In this document: in pieces, positions 7,493 through 14,020 of the stretch
Layout of the letters: each line of letters opens with the position of its first letter
How positions within the stretch are numbered: the stretch's first letter is position 1
Assembly (NCBI GenBank): GCA_034664395.1
Contig: JAXDHQ010000017.1
Location: forward strand, 1-25,213
Direction of reading: 5' to 3'
Length of the DNA: 25,213 bases
From: JAOPZW01 sp034664395
GTDB lineage: Bacteria; Actinomycetota; Thermoleophilia; Solirubrobacterales; Solirubrobacteraceae
Program-made: the position numbers and the translations under genes
Notes under the pieces: generated by a model
Told to the model about the DNA's origin: nothing
What the model saw: only the letters and a program-made list of their open reading frames with translations
The model's database searches: none

Positions 7493-8103
7493 CGAAACCC
7501 CACCGGACTTGGCTAACTAAAGCCAGATCGGAAGGTTCCAAATCGGAGTGGATCAGGCTCGACCCGGCTGTTAGGGAACTCGCGCGGAACTCTGAGCGCG
7601 GTAGGACGCGGGAGTCTGGGTCGTCGGGCCGCCGAGCGTGCGCGGCGTGATCGACATCGGCGTGCGGCTGAGCTTGTGCTGACGGCTGTGCGCCGACGAC
7701 GCCTATTCAAGATCCTCATCCGCCACGCCGTCGGCTGGCCCTCAGGGCACGGCGGCATGGCTGCACATCGTACGAGGCGCCGACCTGCTGGGGCGCGACA
7801 AGCTGAATCGACGAAGCGGTATTAAGCGCGCGCCCAGTGCTCGAGGAGGGGCTCAGCGGCCGGCGTCGTCCCGCAGTTCTGTCGCCCGCTAATTCCGCCG
7901 AAGCAGACCGATGACAGGCGCACGATCCGAGAGCGCCCGCTAATTGGCTTCTCGCCCGAGCAACGTCGCTTGCTTTCGCCGGCCCGCGGACATCTACCGC
8001 GCTAGGGGCGGGCGTGCGGATGCGGCGTGAGCCGGAAGGAATCTCATCGGCCGAGTCCGCGCTAGCGAAGTCAGGCGACCTCAACCCCATTGCCAACACC
8101 GTC
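7493..8103. other. Gene-poor gap with short direct repeats
   Basis: About 610 bp without a believable ORF; the readable frames are arginine/serine-rich shadow sequence. It holds two direct repeats: CGCCCGCTAATT at 7883-7894 and 7934-7945, and CCGCGCTAG at 7997-8005 and 8057-8065. All four copies contain CGCTA, the same core found clustered in the peroxidase and sigma promoters further right. Confidence 0.45.
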
Positions 8104-8712
8104 CTACTGTCCGACAGGTCCTCCCTGGGCGGGGTCGCCCGGCCCGATCAGCACCTTTGTTAGCTTGGCAACCATCTGGCGGAAGCTCTCATCAGCGAAT
8201 CCGAACAGGAAGGCGAGCGCATCGAACGTGGTGACGTTCGGTTTGATGCCGGTCGTGTTGCCGACCAGGATCGATACGTAGTACAGCAGGCAGCCGATAG
8301 CGCCGACGACTCCAGCGACAAACGGTCGGGAGTAGTGCCAGTAATCGTAGGCGTGGTCCCATCGGGCGTTGTGGAAGAACACGCCGCCAAGCCCGGCCAG
8401 GACGCCACCCACGGCGCCGAACCAGGCGATCTGAATTGGAAGCGGTCCGAGCGGCGGTAGCGCGTGGCGCAGCGCGGTGTCGGTCTTGTACACGACCAAC
8501 ACCGCGATCAGTACGACCAGATAGACCATCTCGAGGATGAAGATCCCGAGAGGCATCTTGGCTGCCGGTTCGTCGACGGCGGGAGCATTCATCGTTGCGG
8601 CTCCACGCGGGCTCGCCAAGACTCGCCATATCCATTGCGCAACGCGCCGCGCCCGGGTGCGCCAACGTGGCTTGGGACCACCACCATGCGGTGCTCCCTT
8701 GCCTGTCTCCAC
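8104..8712 (-). CDS. Membrane protein encoded with the DyP peroxidase
   Basis: The 202-residue frame starts at GTG 8712, with AAGGAGAG upstream; a second good start is ATG 8592 preceded by GGAG at 8 nt, which would remove an arginine-rich 40-residue leader. Three clear membrane helices follow: GIFILEMVYLVVLIAVLVVY, IQIAWFGAVGGVLAGLGGVF and FVAGVVGAIGCLLYYVSILV. A soluble C-terminal stretch contains FGFADESFRQMVAKLTKVL. No signal peptide. It begins 17 bp after the peroxidase stop, so the two are almost certainly one transcript. It may anchor or serve the peroxidase at the membrane, but that is inferred from position only. Confidence 0.75.
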   Translation of the reverse strand: METGKGAPHGGGPKPRWRTRARRVAQWIWRVLASPRGAATMNAPAVDEPAAKMPLGIFILEMVYLVVLIAVLVVYKTDTALRHALPPLGPLPIQIAWFGAVGGVLAGLGGVFFHNARWDHAYDYWHYSRPFVAGVVGAIGCLLYYVSILVGNTTGIKPNVTTFDALAFLFGFADESFRQMVAKLTKVLIGPGDPAQGGPVGQ

Positions 8713-8729
8713 GTCATCGTCCTCTCTCC

Positions 8730-10241
8730 TTAGGCTTCGCCGGCCAAGAGCTTCAACGCGCTGGTCGAGGGGGAAAAAAAGTATTCGCCGCCTGTCATGG
8801 TCACGAATCGCTGCAGAGCGACGTGCTCCTGTCGGCCTCCGGGCAAACGGAAGTCACCCTCGCTGAGCACCCCATCGACGCCGTCGCCGGCCTGGGGGAA
8901 GTTGGGATCGTTGACCCATTGCTGCTGGACGAGTTCGAACTGACTTTCGATGGACCGGCCATAGCAGAGGAAGAGCAGGCCCCGGTCTTCGGGATATTCA
9001 GGATGTGGTCCGCGTGGAGAGTGCGCAGAAGCCCCGTGGCGGAAGGACAGCCCAAACGGGATGCCGCGACGCAGGAGGCGGTGGCGCTGCGTGTCGGGCT
9101 CGCCGCCCGCAGGGGTGGCTTCGTTTCGGGGATAGGCCTTACGAATGTGGGCGGCACGTGGCACCAGGGACCCATCCGCATCATCCGGCTCGTACTCGAA
9201 GGCGTTGACGTGCTCGTCGTCGAGCAGCGAGGGGTCGGCGATTCCGGGGTCGCTCGGCTGGGCCTTGGTGACCTCCAGCGGCGCGCCGCTCTTGTATCGC
9301 CCGACGACCTTGGCGCCCATCAGATCCTCCGAGATCTGTTCAGTGCCCGCGAGTTGTCGCATCTGCTGCTGAAAGGCCAGGACGTCCTGGCGCAGCCGCC
9401 GGAACACCAGATAGGCGCCGTTGCGGGTCCAGTCGGGCCCCGACTTGGACGGCTCACCTGCGGCCGGTTGTGGCTGTGACGGCGGCGGATATGGCGACGG
9501 ACTCGGCTGCGGTGGGGGTCCTGGCTGGGTGGGGTAGCCCAGGACGAACTCGCCGGGCTGCACGAGGTCCTGACCAGGGTCGCCTTGTTCCGGGTTGTTG
9601 GGATTGGGCTGGTGGATTCCCTTGAGGCCCGGTTGCGAGATTCCGTCCTTGAATCCGAAGTGCTCGTGGCCGGGATTGTCGACGCGGGTGGCGCCTTCCT
9701 GCTGAAAGACGACCGCGATGCGGTGTGCGGAAAGCCGCCGGATCTGGTGGGCGATCGCGCGATGCAGATCATCGCGGCGGTCGGAGGCGATGATCAGCAG
9801 CCCGTGTACCTCCTGTGAGCCAAGCTCGCCGACCCAGTGCTGGAGCGCCGCGTCGCGGTCGTCTCCGAGTTGCTCGGCGCGCTGGCTCATGCCGTGGCGA
9901 AACGCGTCCTCGAAGGACGCCAGACCGGACTCGGCCTGCCCCAGCGCCACGAGCCCTTGATAGGTCAGCGCTACGTTGACCCACGTGGCCTGGATCGTGT
10001 CGGTGTCGTCCTCGGTGGAGCGGCGCGCCCGGATCAGCTTGAACAAGCGATTGAATGCCAAGACCTCGCGCATCGTGGCGACGTCTCCCAGGAGCTCCGA
10101 CAACCACCGACGTGCGCCGGGACCGTCACGGAACGTCAGCAACAACAGGGCTTCGTGATCCTTGTTGAACCCCGCGAGGATGTTGCCCTGGATCTCGTCA
10201 AGGTCGACGGTGATCTCGCCGTCAGGCAAAAAGTCCGGCAT
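8730..10241 (-). CDS. DyP-type heme peroxidase
   Basis: The 503 residues show the DyP hallmarks: IQGNILAGF near the N-terminus, the GXXDG motif GFKDG (196-200) whose Asp is the distal acid-base residue, the probable proximal heme ligand H365 in AAHIRKAYPR, and distal arginines in RHRLLRRGIPFG, followed by RGLLFLCYGRSIESQFE. The long form resembles the larger DyP classes rather than short EfeB/YfeX types. There is no Tat signal, so the enzyme is probably cytoplasmic or encapsulated. Unusual is a proline/serine/glutamine-rich insert at about 238-262. It would oxidise aromatic or dye-like substrates with H2O2. It is followed by a membrane-protein gene, and its promoter region carries a cluster of CGCTA motifs. 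Confidence 0.93.
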   Translation of the reverse strand: MPDFLPDGEITVDLDEIQGNILAGFNKDHEALLLLTFRDGPGARRWLSELLGDVATMREVLAFNRLFKLIRARRSTEDDTDTIQATWVNVALTYQGLVALGQAESGLASFEDAFRHGMSQRAEQLGDDRDAALQHWVGELGSQEVHGLLIIASDRRDDLHRAIAHQIRRLSAHRIAVVFQQEGATRVDNPGHEHFGFKDGISQPGLKGIHQPNPNNPEQGDPGQDLVQPGEFVLGYPTQPGPPPQPSPSPYPPPSQPQPAAGEPSKSGPDWTRNGAYLVFRRLRQDVLAFQQQMRQLAGTEQISEDLMGAKVVGRYKSGAPLEVTKAQPSDPGIADPSLLDDEHVNAFEYEPDDADGSLVPRAAHIRKAYPRNEATPAGGEPDTQRHRLLRRGIPFGLSFRHGASAHSPRGPHPEYPEDRGLLFLCYGRSIESQFELVQQQWVNDPNFPQAGDGVDGVLSEGDFRLPGGRQEHVALQRFVTMTGGEYFFSPSTSALKLLAGEA

Positions 10242-10280
10242 CCGTAGGCCCTCGTCGTCGCCTCAAACTCGGCCGTCCTC

Positions 10281-10349
10281 TAGCGACGCTAAAGAACGTT
10301 GGCCAGCCTAGCGCTGCGATCTAGCGTAGTGCAAGGGATCTCTTTAGCG
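10281..10349. promoter_or_regulatory. Cluster of CGCTA motifs upstream of the peroxidase gene
   Basis: TAGCG on the plus strand occurs at 10281-10285, 10309-10313, 10322-10326 and 10345-10349, that is CGCTA reading toward the peroxidase gene, plus one inverted copy at 10287-10291. The first and last-named form TAGCG-A-CGCTA, a perfect palindrome. Extended forms are CGCTAGA, CGCTAGG and CGCTAAA. Five copies in 69 bp is far above expectation for an A/T-containing pentamer in this GC-rich DNA. The same core appears before the sigma gene. Confidence 0.5.
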
Positions 10350-10476
10350 GTGAGTCTTTTGGCCATCTACCGCCACTCGGCCAGGGACTGCTCGCGACAG
10401 ACGACTCGAGCCGGACGAGACCTAGTATCGAGAGTTGGAACTAAGGAGCACGGGACGTCGCTGGAGAGGCAACGAC

Positions 10477-11118
10477 TCAAGCTCGGGAGGGCTTGGGCGA
10501 CCGGCGCCGGTCGGCGCGGCCGCTTCCGGTCGGGCTGCGCTTGGGCCCCGGCTCCGGGGCGTCGAAGAGCATGGCCACCACGACGGCCGGCACCTCCGGC
10601 GCCGCCCCTCGTCTGATCCGCTTGCCCGCTTCCTTCTCGATGGCGGCGATGCGCTCGAGCGCTTGGGTGATCGCTGCCGACACCTGGCGAAAGCCCTCCT
10701 CGTCGACCAACACCGGACGCCGCGAGAGGTAGGACTCAGGACGCGAGAACTTCCCCTGTGCGGCGGCGCGCGCGATCACGTCGTTGAGCTGGCTGAGGTT
10801 GGCGCCGGTCATCGCTTCCTTGACGATGTCCGGCATGTCCTGCCAGGCGTCAGCGGTGATGCGTGGCCGCGCGGCGGCCCGGTAGTGGTGTTCGACCGCG
10901 CCCCTGACCTGGCTCTTGCGCTCGAGTTCGATGAATCCGAAGTCGCGCAGTGCACGCACGTGGTAGCTGAGTCGCTCCAGCGGGACCTCGAGCTCGCGGG
11001 CCATCTCTTTGGGCGACATGCTGCGCTGCTCGAGCAGACCCATGATCCGCACCCGGATCGGATGGGCGAGCGCCTTGACCAGGCGCGGATCGTCGATGTC
11101 GATGATGGCTTTGCTCAT
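10477..11118 (-). CDS. ArsR-type winged-helix transcriptional regulator
   Basis: The 213 residues begin with an ArsR-like domain: DDPRLVKALAHPIRVRIMGLLEQ, then SPKEMARELEVPLERLSYHVRALRDFGFIEL as helix-turn-helix and wing (about 10-75). The rest is helical (EEGFRQVSAAITQALERIAAIEKEAGKR) with a basic, proline-rich tail. No metal-binding cysteines, so it is not a metal sensor of the classical type. Its ATG overlaps the TGA of the sigma factor gene upstream (ATGA at 11115-11118), which implies coupled, equal expression. Together they probably control this locus. Confidence 0.88.
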   Translation of the reverse strand: MSKAIIDIDDPRLVKALAHPIRVRIMGLLEQRSMSPKEMARELEVPLERLSYHVRALRDFGFIELERKSQVRGAVEHHYRAAARPRITADAWQDMPDIVKEAMTGANLSQLNDVIARAAAQGKFSRPESYLSRRPVLVDEEGFRQVSAAITQALERIAAIEKEAGKRIRRGAAPEVPAVVVAMLFDAPEPGPKRSPTGSGRADRRRSPKPSRA

Positions 11119-11594
11119 CCGCTGAGATCCTCTCTGAGCTGAGCGCGGAGTCTATGCAGACGGATCTTGACGGTTCCCTCGGGCGTTCCAAGCCGTCTGG
11201 CGATCTCCTGCTGTGTGAGGTCCTCGCCGTAGCGCAGTTCGACGAGCAGACGCTGATCTGCCGACAGTGCGGCGATCGCGTCGCGTACCGCCAGCTGTTC
11301 GATGCTCGATTCGTCGCCTGACCACGAAGCTTGCACCAGGCCGGCGGCAAGAGTGGCTAGATCGTCGACGGGCTGACCTGAGCCCGCGCGCTCGACGCGA
11401 TCGCGCCATCGCAGCGCCTCGTGACGGGTGATGGCCAGCAGCCACGGCAGCGGCGCATGGGGCGCGGCACAAGCGTGCCGGTGGCGCCACGCGCGCAGCA
11501 GCGCCTCCTGAGCGACGTCCTCGGCTGCTGTTGTCTCGCCCAGCACGCGACGGGCCTCGCGGAGACAGCGCGCGCGAGCCCACGACCAGTCCAT
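11115..11594 (-). CDS. ECF-type RNA polymerase sigma factor
   Basis: The protein has a shortened region 2 (EARRVLGETTAAEDVAQEALLRAWRH, with the DVAQE core) and a complete region 4 (LSADQRLLVELRYGEDLTQQEIARRLGTPEGTVKIRLHRLRAQLRE). I place the start at ATG 11594 because GGAG lies 6-7 nt upstream; ATG 11609 adds five residues. The part before region 2.2 is only about 15 residues, shorter than usual. No anti-sigma gene is adjacent; instead an ArsR regulator is coupled by a 4-bp overlap. It is divergent from a methyltransferase and shares a CGCTA motif with the peroxidase promoter. Confidence 0.88.
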   Translation of the reverse strand: MDWSWARARCLREARRVLGETTAAEDVAQEALLRAWRHRHACAAPHAPLPWLLAITRHEALRWRDRVERAGSGQPVDDLATLAAGLVQASWSGDESSIEQLAVRDAIAALSADQRLLVELRYGEDLTQQEIARRLGTPEGTVKIRLHRLRAQLREDLSG

Positions 11595-11640
11595 GAGCGC
11601 TCCGGACATGCCCCCCCGGCGCCGTGGTCACCCAGCACAC

Positions 11641-11670
11641 ATCGCCTTAGCGATGAAACGAAATCTAGCG
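11641..11670. promoter_or_regulatory. Divergent promoter with two CGCTA motifs
   Basis: Between the sigma and methyltransferase genes, TAGCG occurs at 11648-11652 and 11666-11670, 18 bp apart; toward the sigma gene these read CGCTAAGG and CGCTAGAT. The first is part of ATCGC-CTTA-GCGAT (11641-11654), a small inverted repeat. The words match those before the peroxidase gene, suggesting one regulator or sigma factor for both promoters. Confidence 0.45.
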
Positions 11671-11689
11671 CTGAGCGGGTCCCACCTGT

Positions 11690-12514
11690 ATGGCGACGCT
11701 CCCGGCCGATGCAGCTGCGGCGGCCTACGCGGTCCTCGCGGACCACTACGACCTTCTCACCGGCCATTACCGCCACGACCTGTGGCTGGAGCGCCTTGAG
11801 GCGCTCGCGCTGGACCACGGGCTGAGGGGCCGGCGCCTGCTCGACGTCGGGTGCGGCACCGGCAAGAGCTTTCTGCCGATGGTGGCGCGGGGCTACCAGG
11901 TGACGGCCTGTGACCTGTCTCCCGAGATGGTGCTTCGCGCGCAGGCGGTGGCTCCGCCCGGGGTCAACGTGTTCCAGGCAGACATGCGGTGCCTTCCGAG
12001 GATCGGACCGTTCGATGTGGTGACCTGCCTCGACGACGCGGTCAATTATCTCCTCGACGAGGACGAGCTCCTGGCGGCGTTTCGCTCGTTTGCGTCGGTG
12101 TTGTGCTCGGACGGTGTCGTCGTCTTCGACTGCAACACCCTTGCGACGTACCGCAGCTCGTACACCTCGGCATGGGTCGTCCAAGACGACGACGCCTTTC
12201 TCTGCTGGCACGGCCACGGGCTCGTCGAAGATCGCGACGTGCTCACCGCTTCGGCAACCGTGGAGGTGTTCACGCGCCGGTCCGCAGATCTCTGGCGGCG
12301 GGGCCGAAGCTTGCATCGCCAGCGCCACTGGCGGGCGCCCGTGGTGATGGCCACGCTCGCGCAGGCTGGGCTGAGCTGCGCCGCCATCCGCGGCCAGCGT
12401 GTCGGCGCCGTGCTGGAAGGCGTCGCCGACGAGGAGCGTCACACGAAGACGGTCTACGTGGCGCGCAGGGACTTCACCGCGCCCAGCTCGGTCGACGAAG
12501 GAGGTGATGCATGA
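11690..12514 (+). CDS. Class I SAM-dependent methyltransferase
   Basis: The 274 residues show a Rossmann methyltransferase: motif I LLDVGCGTGKS (50-60), the acidic strand-2 end CDLSPEM (74-80), FQADMRCLP and FDVVTCLDDAVNYLL as motif II/post-I, and VLCSDGVVVFDCN as the next strand. N-terminal AYAVLADHYDLLTGHY is the helix often seen in small-molecule methyltransferases. The substrate is not predictable. It is divergent from the ECF sigma gene. Its stop codon overlaps an ATG preceded by a perfect Shine-Dalgarno, hinting at a lost or very short downstream cistron. Confidence 0.9.
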   Translation: MATLPADAAAAAYAVLADHYDLLTGHYRHDLWLERLEALALDHGLRGRRLLDVGCGTGKSFLPMVARGYQVTACDLSPEMVLRAQAVAPPGVNVFQADMRCLPRIGPFDVVTCLDDAVNYLLDEDELLAAFRSFASVLCSDGVVVFDCNTLATYRSSYTSAWVVQDDDAFLCWHGHGLVEDRDVLTASATVEVFTRRSADLWRRGRSLHRQRHWRAPVVMATLAQAGLSCAAIRGQRVGAVLEGVADEERHTKTVYVARRDFTAPSSVDEGGDA

Positions 12515-12531
12515 TGATCCAGGAGCCCTAG
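12511..12531 (+). CDS. Six-codon ORF behind a perfect Shine-Dalgarno
   Basis: AAGGAGGTGAT at 12498-12508 is fully complementary to a typical 16S rRNA 3' end. Six nt after GGAGG comes ATG ATG ATC CAG GAG CCC TAG (MMIQEP). The ATG overlaps the methyltransferase TGA (ATGA). It may be a leader peptide acting with the stem-loop that starts 8 bp later, or the stump of a gene lost by rearrangement. A neighbouring frame from ATG 12507 is open to 12773 but its start is too close to the ribosome site. Confidence 0.4.
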   Translation: MMIQEP

Positions 12532-12539
12532 CGGCAACC

Positions 12540-12612
12540 GGCCCCTACCAGCCCTACGGGGGTCCCCGGTCGGCGTCCGCGGCCCATGTCAGTGGCTGGG
12601 TTGGTAGGGGCC
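12540..12612. repeat. Long stem-loop with 15-bp stem
   Basis: GGCCCCTACCAGCCC (12540-12554) pairs with GGGTTGGTAGGGGCC (12598-12612), 14 Watson-Crick pairs and one G-T pair, enclosing 43 nt that contain GGGGGTCCCC. No T-tract follows. It could end the methyltransferase transcript, act as an attenuator with the mini-ORF, or be the remnant of a small inverted-repeat element. Confidence 0.6.
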
Positions 12613-13009
12613 CTGCACGTCAGCGCGCGTCGACTGACCTCGGCTCCGGCGGTTGGTTGGCGTCATCCGTGAAGTCCCTTGTCGCTCCGTTGCGGTTATC
12701 CGCGAGCCGGATCCGTTTCGGCGCGTACCTGCGCCGATGCCGTGGCCGCGATGGCTTCGTTCCAGCGGTGTGACCTCAGCCGGTCCGTGGCCGGCGAAAG
12801 CGGGGCGCATTACGACCCTCATGAGTCGCGGGCGGACCGAGTTCTTCGCCCTCGGTCGCTTGGCCTCCGGGCAGTCCCTCGACGTTCGGCTTGGTCCTTG
12901 CGCATGAGCGCGGTCCGTCGTAGCGGAAGAGCAAGGGCGGCTGCTACCCGCGCCGACAGTGGAAGCTCGGCCAGTCCAGGCGCCGCCACCGTATGGCCTC
13001 TGAAAATGC
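12613..13009. other. Non-coding stretch
   Basis: About 400 bp between the stem-loop and the Crp promoter. Open frames exist on both strands but are basic, low-information and have no ribosome site or recognisable domain. Nothing further supported. Confidence 0.4.
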
Positions 13010-13038
13010 TTGATCGAAAAGTCACAACTTAGTAATCT
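13010..13038 (+). promoter_or_regulatory. Probable promoter of the Crp-type gene with half-matching CRP/FNR site
   Basis: A conspicuously AT-rich island. TTGATC (13010-13015), 17 bp, TAATCT (13033-13038) fit -35 and -10 boxes. The same -35 begins TTGATC-GAAAAG-TCACAA (13010-13027), a CRP/FNR-type arrangement with one perfect half-site (TCACAA), so the downstream regulator may control itself. Confidence 0.45.
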
Positions 13039-13085
13039 CGCGCGCCGCCGGGGTCGGTCCTATTGCGTCCAAGGAGGGTGGAGGT

Positions 13086-13949
13086 ATGGGGGGACAGAGC
13101 GTCGAGGTCATGAGCCTGCTCAGCGCCGACCCGGATCTGGCAGCGGGCGTTCCGCGCGAGGAACTCCGAATGGCCCTGGCTCGCACCGTAGGCGAGGTTC
13201 TCAGGCTGCCGATTGGCCCGTGGACGCCGGCACCCGAGCTGCGGCGATCAGCGCCACTCGGGTTGCTGATTGTCGACGGCCTGCTCACGCGGCGCATTAC
13301 GGTGGCTGGCCGAGCGAGCGTGGAGCTGCTCGGTGCCGGAGACGTTCTCATGCCCTGGCAGGACGACGGCGGACCGCTCTCGATGGTCGAGGAGATGCAG
13401 TGGCGGATCGTCGATCCGGTGCGCGCGATCAAGCTCGGGGGCGCCGTCGAGCGCTCGCTGGCTCGCTGGCCGCAGCTCTACCGCAACCTGCAGGCTCGCT
13501 CGGCACGACGCGCGCAGGCGCTGGGCATCGTCATCGCGATCTCGCAGGTCCCGCAGGTCCATGCGCGACTGATGCTGTTGTTCTGGCATCTGGCCGAGCG
13601 CTGGGGCAAGGTCGCGCCCGGCAACATCGTCGTGTCGATCGACGTTCCCCAGCAGACGCTCGGCGAGCTCGTGCATGCCGACCGGTCGTCGGTGAACCGC
13701 GCCCTGAGGCGCCTGCGAGGCGAAGGCCTGCTGGCACGCGGCGCCGGCGGCTGGGTGATCTGCACCGACCCCGCCAATCCGTCGCTGTGGGGCAGCTGCG
13801 CGAGCAGCGCGCTGCTGCTGCGCTCGCCGATCGCCGCCCTCAGCCTCGAGCTCGAGGTCGAGGTCGACGAGCCCGAAGTGCCGACTGAGCTGTTCGGACC
13901 GTCGGCTGTGACCCTGGTCACAGTCCGACAGGGCGAAGGTGTGGCGTAG
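13086..13949 (+). CDS. Crp/Fnr-family transcriptional regulator
   Basis: The 287 residues start at ATG after AAGGAGG (8 nt). A divergent cupin-like effector domain (about 35-115, GLLIVDGLLTRRITVAGRASVELLGAGDVLM) lacks the RSA phosphate cassette of cAMP-binding proteins, so cAMP is unlikely. A long dimer helix is followed by a winged helix-turn-helix (188-225: VPQQTLGELVHADRSSVNRALRRLRGEGLL). In the recognition helix R200 and R205 align with the DNA-contacting Arg180 and Arg185 of E. coli CRP, with Ser in place of Glu181. An acidic C-terminal extension of ~55 residues is unusual. Two CRP-like palindromes lie at its 3' end, upstream of the RHS gene, which is its likely target. Confidence 0.88.
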   Translation: MGGQSVEVMSLLSADPDLAAGVPREELRMALARTVGEVLRLPIGPWTPAPELRRSAPLGLLIVDGLLTRRITVAGRASVELLGAGDVLMPWQDDGGPLSMVEEMQWRIVDPVRAIKLGGAVERSLARWPQLYRNLQARSARRAQALGIVIAISQVPQVHARLMLLFWHLAERWGKVAPGNIVVSIDVPQQTLGELVHADRSSVNRALRRLRGEGLLARGAGGWVICTDPANPSLWGSCASSALLLRSPIAALSLELEVEVDEPEVPTELFGPSAVTLVTVRQGEGVA

Positions 13950-13955
13950 GTCACA
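13907..13955 (+). promoter_or_regulatory. Tandem CRP-like operators before the RHS gene
   Basis: TGTGA-CCCTGG-TCACA (13907-13922) matches the E. coli CRP consensus TGTGA-N6-TCACA exactly. A second site TGTGG-CGTAGG-TCACA (13940-13955) differs at one base. They are 33 bp apart, about three helical turns. The first is inside the end of the Crp-type gene, the second spans its stop. A weak promoter TTCCTG-N17-TACGGT (13963-13991) follows, then the RHS start at 14021. Confidence 0.6.
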
Positions 13956-14020
13956 CCGCTCCTTCCTGCCGTGGGCCCGCGTCCCTACGGTGCGCGCTCA
14001 CCCCAAGGAGGAGAGGTGCG

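Noticed and set aside
7446..7520. Complete functional tRNA gene
   Set aside because: The 5' acceptor strand and D arm are missing; only the 3' half folds.
7716..8099. 127-residue minus-strand frame
   Set aside because: Low-information Ser/Arg-rich sequence, no ribosome site, no fold-like pattern; crosses the direct-repeat gap.
12507..12773. 88-residue frame after the methyltransferase
   Set aside because: Its ATG is only 2 nt from the Shine-Dalgarno and the sequence runs through the stem-loop; no recognisable protein pattern.
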